Part shown: one piece after another, positions 25,881 through 37,010 of the stretch
How positions within the stretch are numbered: the stretch's first letter is position 1
Layout: every line of letters starts with the position of its first letter
Assembly (NCBI GenBank): GCA_019914945.1
Contig: CM034102.1
Coordinates: 5,631,501-5,695,500 of the forward strand
DNA from: Typha latifolia
Taxonomy: Eukaryota > Streptophyta > Magnoliopsida > Poales > Typhaceae
Reading direction: 5' to 3'
DNA length: 64,000 nucleotides
Translations under genes and position numbers: made by a program
Notes under the pieces: generated by a model
Told to the model about the DNA's origin: nothing
What the model saw: only the letters and a program-made list of their open reading frames with translations
The model's database searches: none

Positions 25881-26504
25881 ATAACACCCTAAATCAGTAG
25901 CAGAGTAAAACAAAATAGCACCACTATGGACCCTAAAAAAGCATGACATCTGCGTCCAAACAGTGTCGGTGAGCATAGACCACTACTGTGAATAGGGTGC
26001 AGGACATCAGCGACGAAAAATTCTAAGATGGACGTAGAGAATAGGTTTGAGCTCTATGTCCATGGGAGCATCGTGAAACGCGTCAGCAGGTTATGATTCA
26101 TCCATAGATAACACTGGATCTATGAAGATTAAATTGTTCAATATGCCAAGCTGTGCCGTTGAACTGAGATTTGTGTCTTCTGTTCCCATACTTTCTCTTT
26201 TTTACAACACATGCAAAGATCCGAGCTTTGTCTTTACGAAAATGGATGACAAAGGAGGAAGGGCCAAAGCCACAAATTGGAAAGTGCAACTCCATTTTGA
26301 AGTCTACGAGAAGAAATTGAAAGCAGTTCAATAAAAAAATAAAGGAAAGGTTGTAAGATGAGGGGAGGAGGGAGAGAAGAAGAGAAGGAATGGGAATAAG
26401 AGAATGGAAGGGAGGGGGAGAAGGTAGCGAAGGGGAAAGACGGGATAGGAGCTAGTTGTGAGTTATCTACTTATCCTGTATTATGTTCTCGACGTAATTG
26501 AAAC

Positions 26505-27171
26505 TAGGGCTGTCAAAATAATTGAGCCAGCTCGAGTTCGGCTTGATAACGCTCAATCAAGCTTGACTCAAAAATAAATTGAGCCAAGCTTGATCATTAA
26601 AGCTAGGCTCGAAATTAAATTTGAGCCAAGCTTAATCTCGAACCGGCTAGATAAGGCTCGAATATATATATATATAATATAATTATATGAGTAATATTAA
26701 ACTAATATTAACCATCAAATCAAAACCTTTTCACCCATTCAAAATTTTTAACCATTATTTTCTGAAATAATTATCTTTATTGTTTGTAATTTATATTTTA
26801 GTTGCTTATAGTTTTTTGACACAATTATCTTTGTTACTTGTAATATATATTTTAGTTGCTTGTCGTTTTCTAACCTATTTATTTTTATTGTTTGTAATAT
26901 ATATTTTGATAATATTTATATCTTTATAGTTGAATTAGGTATTATTTTAAGTTTGATTAAGCCTAAATTAATTCAAGCTTGCTCATGCTCGAAAATAATT
27001 TAAAATTGATAAAGCTTGAAATTACTAATTTAGCAGCTCGTTTAAGCTCAAAATTAGCTAGGATTGAAATTATTTCAATTCAAACTTGATCGCAAAGACA
27101 GGCTTGAAATTAATTTCAATCCAAGCTTGATTAGAGCAGGCTCGATCAAGCTTAGCTCGTTTACACCCCGA
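26505..27171 (+). mobile_element. hAT-like non-autonomous element, copy A (667 bp)
   Basis: Starts TAGGGCTGTCAAAATAATTG and ends GTTTACACCCCGA. It is flanked by a perfect 8-bp duplication, ATTGAAAC (26497-26504 and 27172-27179). The ends form a loose inverted pair (TAGGGCTGT against TCGGGGTGT). The interior is dense in AAGCTTGA/GAGCTCG words with an AT-rich middle including a short TA run. An 8-bp target duplication is characteristic of the hAT superfamily. There is no transposase frame. Confidence 0.75.
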
Positions 27172-30100
27172 ATTGAAACTGCCAAATGTTTATAATCGAT
27201 GCACATATGGCAATTCATGTCCTCTCTCTGACTCTCTCCTATATTTTGAACTTTATTCTTAAGAAAATATCCTATAAAAAAATTACATTATAAATGAGCT
27301 CAGAATTAAAACATTTCAGTTAGCCAGTGGAGTTAGTGCAGGATTTGGAGCTACTAAAGACGGAAGATGGTTATCACGTTACATATATAATTAATTATGA
27401 CGGAGTCTTCCCCTTGGTTAAGTTCCTCTTAACTGCATTAGCCTCAGTTTGCTTCTATCAAGATTAGAATCAAATGTTATAAGTGATGCTTAGTTTTAAG
27501 ATGGAATCAAAAGCTAAATAATTTTTTAGCTTATGATTCATATGTATGCCCTAGTTATGTCAATCAACCCTTTGGATTCTGGATGTTATGTAGCTACTGG
27601 GTTTTACTCAACAAAATATCATTTGCATTAATCCAAATCGAGCATCTAAAGAATTTTACTAAACTTTCATACCACCACCACCAATATAGCCTCGCCGGCC
27701 TCCATCATCACAGGGCCATCTGTCTCTAATCTCCATTATATTACTGAGTCCAACGACCCAAACTCATGTGAAAAGTGTTTTTGCATTCAGTAAAAGGTAA
27801 GAACACTAACATTTGGCCTGTAATTGGGAAAATTTGCTCTGGTCGCATAGAATAACCAATGCTACTCTCTTTCAAAACCTTCAAGTTTTCAAGAATAAGA
27901 TCAACTTCCAACTCCGGCTAGGAGTCAAAATTATTCCAAAATGCCTACTTACAAAGTGTGCTATATCTAGGATCAGTATTAAGTTTGGCTCTATGATATT
28001 GAGCAAACCTTATAAAATGCTGCGTGAGCGAGCTTTACCTATGCTCGAATACCTGATATATCTACCAAAGCCAACAAATAGCTATCATCTCTAACAGAAA
28101 GGAATCAAGAACAGCATAAGGAAGACGAAATAGAAGGTCAAAACCCCTCGTGTACCTGAGAATCTGATTGAGTCATATCTCAAGCAAGAAGCAAGAGCAT
28201 CGATCATACTGATCAGCACAAAGCAACAGTTGGGTAAATCAGGATCTAAGAAGTTGTGAATGCAAGATATTACTCTACTCTATAGAGTTAAAGAGTATCG
28301 ATCAGGTCTGTGTACCAATCAGGTCCTTCATAACCTATAGTTCAAATTCATTCCATGATGAAGTAGTTTACACCGAAGGTTAATCGATTAAACAAGATAA
28401 GTCCAGTACTAGAAATGTCAACACAGGATTTATCATGAGAAGTACATTAGATACAAATGTGAAATGCTATATTTCCTGCTGTTTCTGATCCAAATGAATT
28501 GAATTTCTAAGTTAGTGACTAATAAAAGAATATAGAAAGCTAAATTTGTTCAACAATATATTCTGAAGTATGAACAAATTCACGCCAATAGGTATGTGTC
28601 ATAAAACCAAATCAGTCGTACAACTCTGTAGGTACAGTCACACAACCATTGTAATATCCTCAAGAACAAGAATCTATATATAAAAGCCAGTCCATATGTA
28701 GAAAAGCTGAGGCATAAGAGGATGAGACCCTAAAACTTCAAACACAAATCTGAAACCCTGAGCTAATAAAATAGATCGGAAAGGAAAGAATGTGTTGCAA
28801 GGTACCATTGCCATATATTTCAACATAGAATAGTAATGAGCTCAAGAAGAACTGGAAAATCATTTGGGAGTTCAATAGGAGCTGCAAGCATTAAATGTGG
28901 TTAATAACTAGAATCAAATTGCAATCACTTCAGCTACAAGTATTAGCTTTGCTTACTGTTATTCTTCAATTATGCGTATAACCTTGAAGTTTTATATGCC
29001 TAATAGTCTGCGAATCTCAGCAACAACTGACAAGCAGCATTTAAAAAAAAGGAGCACTAAATAAATAGATGGACACTTTTGAAAGAATATTCTTGAAGTC
29101 CTAACATTTCTCAGGATTACTGATAAATATTTAGAAGCAAGAGATTCAAGAGAGGGTTACAACATAATCAGACAGAAATTAGACAAAGTAATAGAATTAA
29201 ATGTAAAGATAAAGTTGTATCAGGCTAAATGGTGATTAGTGAAAATCAGCAATGACTAACATAATAAATCAAAATAGTAAAAGAAGAAATCTGAAAAATA
29301 AAAGAGAGAGAGACACAAAGCATGTCGGATGAAATAATTCACTGTATTGAGTAGTGTGCAGTATTCTGGGAGAATTTAAAGATCAACTTCAACATGGACA
29401 TGTTGAAGAGTATACTTTTAATAACATCAACCAACAAATGCTAAGTGAGAAGAAACGGATGCCATGTAATTACATATCACTTGATTAACTAGAAAACAGA
29501 GAATACAAAGTCTCAACATTTGTGGCAAGTTGGGAGTCCAATTAATTAAAGATAATGTGCGAAAGTATTTAAGACAGTATTGCCATGCACAATGGATACC
29601 TTCTGGTGCATAAATGTAGGAGCAAGGAGGAAAGGAGAGGAAAGATTATCTTATCATTGAAAATTGATAGAAATATCTGGCTATCAGAGTCAAACTGATG
29701 ACCATCACATTTTATTCAGGTGGAATGTGAGGAAAAACAAAAAAGGACTTGGTTAAATCCAATGGGAAAAATAAGAGAAGCTTTTCCATTTATGGTGAAC
29801 ATTACCAAAATTAAAGGATCGACCCCAGATAGTAATTAGGGCTTGTAGGTATTATTGTTGATGTTACTACTGCTTTCAAACTGTAAATAGGACTCTCATT
29901 GAATGCTTTACTTGGACATATGACAAATATAGCAATCCTTAGCTTGGCCTAATTCCATATTTTGATAACAATATGCTATGCTTTAATCTTTGTAATACCT
30001 TTCTCTGTACAACTTGCATAATTTGCATTTCACAGCTCCTCAAACTAACCTAGTATTCCCATTGGTAAACTAACCTAGTATATAGTAACTAACAAAGAAT

Positions 30101-30804
30101 TATCATATATGAACAAAAATCCTGTTCACAATTGAGCTTGACATAAAATCCCCAAATAATTTGTATCAACAGAGAACATACTGCTACAACAAACTCCTCA
30201 TCAGCACTACTAAGTTTCATAATTTGAAAAGACAACCAAGATATTTGGAGTTGAAGCAAGACATTCTTGACCTTAACCATCAGGATTGATAAGGACGACT
30301 TATAAATAAACATGAGTTATCACCAGAACTTCTTGGATAACATGAAAATGAGCGCTTGAATCGCTGTCATACTTGAAGTTCAACATTAATATTTGCATTA
30401 TTAGTACAAGCATCATAACGGCAAGAGAAAAAGCTCTATTTTTACTCCTATGATAACATGACCACTTCATGTGAAAACTAGTCAGCATCCAATTCTATGG
30501 AACAAGACATCAGAACCTAGTATTAGAATCCAACGACAGGTATTTTATCCGTTGACTGAAGGGCTATCTAGATCAGATAGTATTCTTTTGTTATGACTAC
30601 AAGTTGCAAAGATGAAAGGAAAAAAGCATTGCTTCCAGATCAACAGAAGTCTAACCTCAGAAACATGTAAACTGCAAATAAAAAACATCGACTTAACTGC
30701 ACGCAAGGAGCCCCTGCAGAAAGGCGACATACTTGCATGCACAGGAAGACCAGACCAGATGCAGAGCTCAAGTCCTGGTTAAGCTAACCAACACTTTACA
30801 AGGT

Positions 30805-31614
30805 TTACCTGATTGTCACAAACTTGTTGGTTCCATGCTTAGCCCAGTGAGTCCGCAAGTCAATTGGGTTACTGAGGTTATATCCTTCTCCTGCGAGCTT
30901 CTCTAACACTTTCCTAAATGCACCTTGACTCATCTTTCGCCCAGCAATACGTGCCCCCCTCCTCTTCGTGCTCATTGGAAGGGGATAGGTGGAAATGCTA
31001 GTAGTACAGCAGGCAGACTGCCACCCTCCAGCACCCCACCGGTAGCATTGCTGGGGAGTCCCCGTGCATGAGCACACTGGAGTGGGAATTCCCAATATAT
31101 CTAGTTCAATCCCATTGATGACCATATCAGTGCTCTTCCTCCCAACATTCCCACGAGCCTCTCTAGTGGAAACCTTCTTTGGCTTCTTTTGCTTCGGGGT
31201 CTTCTCAGCTCGAGCCTGAGATCTTTTCTTTGCAGGTGCACCCTTTCTGACTTCCGGCTCTTCCACTAGCGGAATCTCCTCCTCCTCCTTAGGCAGTTGT
31301 GGCGGTTGCATCATTGGGAAGGCATGGGCTCCGTGGGCATCAGTCAGGACACCATAAGTGGAGTTTATGGGCAGCATGTGGACCATCTTGTTCTCTCTGT
31401 GGTTCATCCACCCATTCCTCACAAACTCCATCGGGACAGATGGAGAAGGGACAGTGCATTCCCTGCGGTGATATCCTCCATTGGAGAGAAGCGGCTTCGT
31501 CTCGCGCTCGGCTGCCACCGATGACATGAGTTGCAGCCCTAGATGCCCATTTCCCTTCAAGGGCTGCTCGTAGTAGGCCCAATTCCGCATGCCAAGTCCT
31601 CCATCATCATCCAT
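30805..31614 (-). CDS. BBR/BPC (Basic Pentacysteine) GAGA-binding factor, 269 aa
   Basis: Plant-specific nuclear factor that binds GA/CT-repeat DNA and can recruit Polycomb or chromatin-remodelling complexes. One coding exon. N-terminal region with NWAYYEQ (residues 11-17), then a basic, Lys-rich nuclear-localisation segment (about 123-160). The conserved C-terminal DNA-binding domain (about 160-269) has the five cysteines C181, C183, C190, C202 and C203 and ends in HWAKHGTNKFVTIR. N-terminus and length fit group I (BPC1-3 like). The frame is open further upstream, but the ATG at 31614 opens the conserved MDDDGGLG start. The probable leader exon at about 32.1-32.25 kb carries a GA/CT tract, which is this protein's own type of binding site. 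Confidence 0.93.
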   Translation of the reverse strand: MDDDGGLGMRNWAYYEQPLKGNGHLGLQLMSSVAAERETKPLLSNGGYHRRECTVPSPSVPMEFVRNGWMNHRENKMVHMLPINSTYGVLTDAHGAHAFPMMQPPQLPKEEEEIPLVEEPEVRKGAPAKKRSQARAEKTPKQKKPKKVSTREARGNVGRKSTDMVINGIELDILGIPTPVCSCTGTPQQCYRWGAGGWQSACCTTSISTYPLPMSTKRRGARIAGRKMSQGAFRKVLEKLAGEGYNLSNPIDLRTHWAKHGTNKFVTIR

Positions 31615-32099
31615 AAAGGCAGGAATATGTCGAACCACCAACAGTATTGTGAACAGGGGGGCCAAAAAATCTCTCCTTTTTTTACCAAATCTGATCGATT
31701 CAGCTACCACATTTCCTTCTCACGGCCAAAACTAGAAACTCCCATTGCATCAAAAGACCCACAGCTCAGAAAGCTGAATCAAATTAAACAAAAGCTGCTA
31801 AGCAGAGATATCAAAAATGACATTTTTAAGCAAACCCTAGTTTCAGATCTTCTCAAAAATGAGAGGAGGCCTTGAGGTACGATAAAATGCCCGACAAAGC
31901 CTCCCTCTCTCAGAATAGAGAAAGATTGCATGTTCTAAGGATGCAAGTTTAGATCTTTCCATGAAAGAGAAATTGGGTGTGTTCAAAAACATGCCGAGGT
32001 TAGAGAACAAGCAAGACATCGAGAACTTTTCTGGGCAATCCTTAGAACAGAAGAGAGAGGAGAGAGAGGAGAGAGGAGATAATAAAGGGTAGTACTTAC

Positions 32100-32139
32100 T
32101 TTGGCTGAGAGCTGTCTTTAGGGTTCTTTGCCGCGCAAT

Positions 32140-32193
<54 letters not shown>

Positions 32194-32230
32194 GAGAGAA
32201 GGGAGAAAGGAAAGAGAAAAAGATAGATTT
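32100..32230 (-). other. Probable BPC 5' leader exon and start of leader intron
   Basis: On the minus strand a CT-rich run is followed by ACCCTAAAG and a strong donor, AAA then GTAAGTACT, with the intron starting at 32099. Pyrimidine-rich acceptors lie near 31800 (ATCTCTGCTTAG) and 31774. BPC genes commonly have an intron in the 5' leader. The 5' end of the transcript is not visible, so the outer limit is a guess. Confidence 0.5.
32143..32210. repeat. GA/CT microsatellite in the BPC leader
   Basis: About 18 uninterrupted GA units, then interrupted GA-rich sequence. On the BPC coding strand it reads (CT)n and lies about 500 bp before the start codon. Confidence 0.9.
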
Positions 32231-32260
32231 CTTATATGTATGAAATGGTGGGACATCACA

Positions 32261-34951
32261 TATAGTAATACTATTTCCTATTGTATTTTATTCTTCTCTT
32301 GCAGATAAATTCTCTTTATACTTACATAGTAAAAGGAAAGAAATTAAAATTGTCAAACTTCTTTTCCTGTGCTTATCTATTGCTTCCCAACTGCAGGAAT
32401 TTGCTGCAACCAGAGTATTTGAAACTCCAGTTGTAGAAAATTGATGTAGTTTTGGGTTGGAGACGATCTTCTTCTTTTTATATTGTTTAATTTCTTTTTG
32501 GTTTCTTACTCCTTGTTTGCAACTTGCAAGTGGGACATGACCCTAGGTAGCCTCACGATTTGGATTTTGAGGGTAAGAATGGGCCTACCATGTACCAATT
32601 TGGCCAACTTGATTCGATCCCAGCTTAGTTTTATTCAATTAAGATCCCCAAAATTCTTCATCTAATAACCAGTTGGTCAGATCTGGATCCGGATGGCAAA
32701 ACACAATATAGTCTGAGTATAATAGTACGTGCCACTTGGGGGGTACACTAGACAGTACACCAAATACACTCATTTAGTACACCCAGTACTAATTAGGCTA
32801 ATTTTAGGGTTTAACCTTTGATGACTTAAAAAAGGGAGTTCTTAATCATCAAAACAGTTGGGACTCTACTTCAATTACTCAGAATATTGTGAGTAAAGTT
32901 TTTCTATTTTCATCGTCCATAAGCAGAAAGGCTAATACAGGCCGGACAAAAGTACAATCATCAAATACTTAAACCCTATCAAGTTTTAGCTAAGATAATA
33001 AATTATTTAGTTTAAAGTTTAAGTTATGTGCACCGCTAAACAATTAGCGCTTTTCCAAGCCGCCAACTATACCGTTGGAACTATCAATTAAGTTGTGCCA
33101 AAAATAAATCATCAAATAATTATGGTTCCTCTTAACTCTATTGGTTAATAAGTAGTATGTGAAGTTGTTTAAATAGGCAATGTAATCAAAACATGAGATA
33201 TTTGTAAAGACTCGTTTTTATAAGAAGTCGATCGACAAGATATACGAAGAAAAAGAAAAAGTTTAAAGATGCGGTTATGTAGAAGCAATGCTGTGAGTGT
33301 GAGTGGACCTTTTCGTGCCGTTCTTGGCTTTAGCAGTGCTCAGCTCTAGGCGAGCTCCTCCCTCTTCCCTTCCTTAGTCTTCGGCCGGTCTCTCTTTTCT
33401 TCTTCCTCCTCGATTCTCCCTCTTCCCTTTTCTCTTTCTTTCTCTTTATTTTCTCCTCTTGTCTCTCTTCACCTTTCTCTATGGGCTCCCTTCTCCTCCC
33501 TGTTTCACCTTGGTTGAGGTCATCACGGCCGTGGTGGCCGACGCCATGGTAGCCGCCGAGGCTAGGGTCGTCGTTTCCATAGCGATCGAGGTTAGAGTAG
33601 TCGCTTAAGGAGCCGTCGCTTCTCCCTTCTCGCGAGGCTACGATGGCCGCTTATAGTGGTTCGCCCCCATCCTCTTCATTGCTCTGTAGCTTGTCGGTGT
33701 ATGTTTCACTCGGCTTCTCCCCCAATTCAGGCTCTTTTTGCTTAAAAAATTCACTATGTCCAACTATTTTGTTATTTGAGTTTTGTCAGCCTACTCCCTT
33801 ACTGGAATCGGAGTCGATTTTGGCATTAACTCACTTAATTAAATTGGTTAATATAAAAAGACTTCGACATTAGCTTAGTTTGTTCGTACCTGGCCCTACT
33901 CTAATTAAGAATTATTATATTTTGTCTGCACTGTTTGTTGATGGGCCTGTCAGACTCGAAGTGGATTTTATTTAAATCCAGCTGGACTCCAACTTGATTC
34001 ACAACTGAATTGATCTTTTTTTTTAGTTTACACGTTATAAAATTAAATCAAGCATATAACCAAATTAAATCTCATATATTATACATATAAAGTGAACCTC
34101 ACTGGACTGGCACACTTTAATCATAGAGAATGTTTACAGTTTTTAAGATTACTCATTAAAGATTATACATGAAAAGAAATTTATCACCACCACAAGAGAG
34201 ATATGTCTGTCATCTCCTTCTTAATATCTCCTTCTTAATAGCCAAACAAGAAGATGATGTCTAAGAACTAGAGCACACTAACGAACATGAACCCAAACTT
34301 GATCACAATCTCTCTTTTCTTGTTCTCTTCTTTTTTTTTGCCAAACTAGACACTTCTCTCAAGCATATAAGAGAGGGGAAAAAAAATTTCTCTCCTCTCT
34401 TAATGATAATATAAGTTAGAAAACTCTTAACTTAGAAACCTTTACCATAAGAAATGACACAAGGTTCAAGCGAAAGATACAAGTATGCCCTTGTCATTAT
34501 TCTTTTAAATCACTCCTCACATATCCATAAATACTCTCTAGTACACTTCTCAAATAAGAAATTGAACTCATAATTGGTACTTTTTTTCTTCAGAATTGGT
34601 ACTTCAAAGATCCTATCCTTTGCCACTCTTGTACAACCTCAGTGTTTAATGTTTCGATGGTCTTTTGCATTAAGATCAAAATACAACTACTTATTCATGG
34701 CCTTCTATTAATTCCCTCTGATCACAACCTTTTCGGATCCAAAGCGGATCCCACCGCATTGAAAAGTAGCCGTTAGCCTCCCAATACAAAACAAAACACA
34801 AATTAGACCGTTGCAGTAAAACACACTGCTCTTTTAAAATGGCGTTGAATTAAGAGACAGGCAGGCCCTGAAGGCAAAAAGGCAAAAAGGCAAAACAACC
34901 AGAGCTCACACACATCTCTATCTCCGGAGAGAAGAGAGAAGAAAAGAAGGC
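32261..34951. other. Intergenic, no gene seen
   Basis: The left part should contain the BPC promoter. At 33.30-33.88 kb there is a CT-rich run, then a GC-rich patch with open frames but no recognisable protein; it resembles the composition seen at 16.74-17.1 kb and 47.2-47.5 kb. The rest is AT-rich. No RNA gene or transposon ends recognised. Confidence 0.5.
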
Positions 34952-35555
34952 ATGGTTGGGGATTTTGAGCTTTCCATGAGGCCCCACCCATCTCTTCCTC
35001 AGGTGGGCATTTTGATTCGCAGTACGATGTGATCTTAAATCCTTTTATTTTCTTGCGTTTGGTGTTTATAGTTTTGGGTTTTGCTTTGTAAGGAGAAAGA
35101 AGACCGATCCATTGAAGAGGATGGGGAGAGTGAGATTGACACCAATGGCGATACGGAGAAGGAGATGGGCTTCAAGCCACTAGAGCATCCATTAGAACCC
35201 ATGGACGAGGACAGACCCATGAAATGCCCTATGCTGAATTGCTTCCCTTTAACAGTAAGTAGCTTTGCTACCATCTTTGTAAAATAGAATATGAGTTGCG
35301 GAATTTGAATACGGTTTCCATTACTTCAATACTTTACAGGATAAAGGTGAATGGAAGGACACATTCACAGAAAGCTTGTGGAAGGGGGAGTTTACTGCAG
35401 AGAACAATGAAATGGAAGATGGAAGACGCTCTTTACAAGCCATTCATAAGAGGCATCATCACATTAGTAGAGATCCTCCTCATATGACATCTCTTAAGCG
35501 TCCACAATATAACTTTTTCCAAGTGTTTCAGCAATGTAAAGAGTATGGAGCTTGA
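34952..35555 (+). CDS. Unrecognised small acidic/His-rich protein, 3 exons, 142 aa
   Basis: I do not recognise this family. Exons: 34952-35002, 35093-35254, 35340-35555, all phase 0. Donors are GTGGGC and GTAAGT, acceptors TTTGTAAG and TTTACAG. The joined frame is open to a TGA. The N-terminal half is acidic (residues about 18-60, many Glu/Asp). A short Cys/Met cluster, RPMKCPMLNC, spans 58-67. The C-terminal half is basic and His-rich (IHKRHHHISR). There is no signal peptide or membrane span. The last exon stays open for 72 codons and the splice sites are good, which argues for a real gene; the short first exon is the weakest part. It could be a plant-specific nuclear or cytosolic protein. 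No function is proposed. Confidence 0.6.
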
Positions 35556-36345
35556 GAAATATTCTGGCCTTATCTTAATTTCTACAAGTATTTGTATCTA
35601 GAGGTGTTTGTGATCTCGAGGTGGTTCAGATTATCACCCCCTAGATATTTTATGTCATTTTTATAAGATTATTTCCAAATAATTATATAGTAGCTGTGCT
35701 GTAGTAGACCACTACATTGAATTTTAGATTAGAGAGTTTATGTCATAAGTATGCATGATTAATCCTTATCCTGTGAGATATAATCATTGAATCACCACTA
35801 CGCCAGTAAAAAGTAAATAGTTTCAGGAAGTCAGAGTAGTACAACCACTACAAATCAAGGTGAAGCTTTTCACGAGGCAGACAGCTTTAGTTTGACACCA
35901 ATCATCCACAGCATAAGAAGGACGTAAGCAAACAATAAAAGATACAAGGATGACGAGTAAAGCTAGCAAGAAATGTTCATAATTCACACGGCTATCACTT
36001 TTTCAGAGGCCAAATAGTTAAGCTAGATTATGTAATATGCATTATATCTTAATCTAAAAACTTAAATCATTAGAAAACAGAAAGTGAATTCATAATATGC
36101 ATTGACAAACTTAAATTGTTAGATAGGAAATGAAAAAAGAAACGAAATGAGAACTAAAAAATAAAAGAAAAATTAAAAAGTGATAGCTGAGCTACAATTT
36201 GAGATCCAGAGCCATGCTTCCTTGCAATTAAGCTCAATTATTGTCACTACACCTTTCACATGCACGCTATATTTACTAGAACATTTTGATCACTTAATTA
36301 TTTGCCAACAGCTACAAGCTTTACACTTCCTGCCACATGGATAAT
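35556..36345. other. Intergenic, no gene seen
   Basis: AT-rich gap between two convergent genes, the small-protein gene (plus) and the OVATE gene (minus). It should hold both 3' untranslated regions. Confidence 0.5.
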
Positions 36346-36876
36346 TCACCCATTAAATAGAAATAGAGAGGAGCAAACCTCATGAAAGGCCTCAAGTATG
36401 AACTGCCTATGCTCCCTGGAGTTCATCGACAGGTAACTGTTGAGTAAGCTTCTTAGCTCTCTTGGCTCCTCCATCCGCTTCAAAGTGATCACCTCCATGA
36501 TGGACTTCCTAAAATCCTCCCTAGGATCATAGGAATCCTTATCCAGGGCTATCAACACAATGCATCTACTGCTACTACTGCTGCTCCGACCGAGAAACCG
36601 GTCCCTTCTTCGCATTTCTAGCTTATGCGTGCCCTCGTCGATCATCCGCTCGAGCCTCGCCTGCACCATACCGTGAGCTAGGTTTGACAAGCAACCTAGT
36701 TGCTCGGAATCCGAGCTTCTTAAGCCTTCCGCAGAAGAAGAGGAGGAGATACTAACCCTGGAACCGCAACACAGCGCGCCGCATCTCGTCGAATTCTTCC
36801 TAAGTTTGTCTTGACAGTACTCGTGCTTATTATTCGTCGTCGTCTTCTTCTTCCTCCCGGCCATGAAAGCTTGCAT
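36346..36876 (-). CDS. OVATE family protein (DUF623), single exon, 176 aa
   Basis: Plant-specific regulators that repress transcription, often through TALE homeodomain partners, and affect organ shape. The OVATE domain lies at about residues 105-167: CIVLIALDKDSYDPREDFRK, then LLNSYLSMNSREHRQFILEAF. A Ser-rich segment (44-56, 98-103) and a basic N-terminus (RKKKT) precede it. The gene has no intron, as is usual for the family. Two start codons are possible, 36876 and 36864 (MAGRKKK); I took the first. The protein ends only a few residues after the domain. A TATA-like sequence lies about 125 bp upstream. Confidence 0.9.
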   Translation of the reverse strand: MQAFMAGRKKKTTTNNKHEYCQDKLRKNSTRCGALCCGSRVSISSSSSAEGLRSSDSEQLGCLSNLAHGMVQARLERMIDEGTHKLEMRRRDRFLGRSSSSSSRCIVLIALDKDSYDPREDFRKSIMEVITLKRMEEPRELRSLLNSYLSMNSREHRQFILEAFHEVCSSLFLFNG

Positions 36877-36998
36877 CTTTCATTATTTCGCTCCAAAATA
36901 GAGAGTGAGTTCATGACTCATATGAAATACATATGGAAAAGTGAGTTAGAACGCAGCCTTTTCGTTTAAGTAAAACTCATCTTTCTCTCCCACATGTC

Positions 36999-37010
36999 TA
37001 TATATTTATT
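36999..37010 (-). promoter_or_regulatory. Possible TATA box of the OVATE gene
   Basis: ATAAATATATAGAC-type sequence on the minus strand, about 125 bp before the start codon. Confidence 0.35.

Larger units (their letters stand above)
24982..30804. other. Intergenic: AKR promoter side, repeats, unresolved 27.2-30.8 kb
   Basis: Holds a short minisatellite (25307-25472), a dispersed repeat copy (about 25740) and a hAT-like element (26505-27171). From 27.2 to 30.8 kb the sequence looks like unique, moderately AT-rich DNA downstream of the BPC gene. Open frames there are short and match nothing I recognise. Part of it may be 3' untranslated or non-coding transcript, but I see no proof. Confidence 0.45.

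Noticed and set aside
27813..28094. Plus-strand frame of 93 codons
   Set aside because: No domain, no promoter and no flanking exons; consistent with chance in AT-rich DNA.
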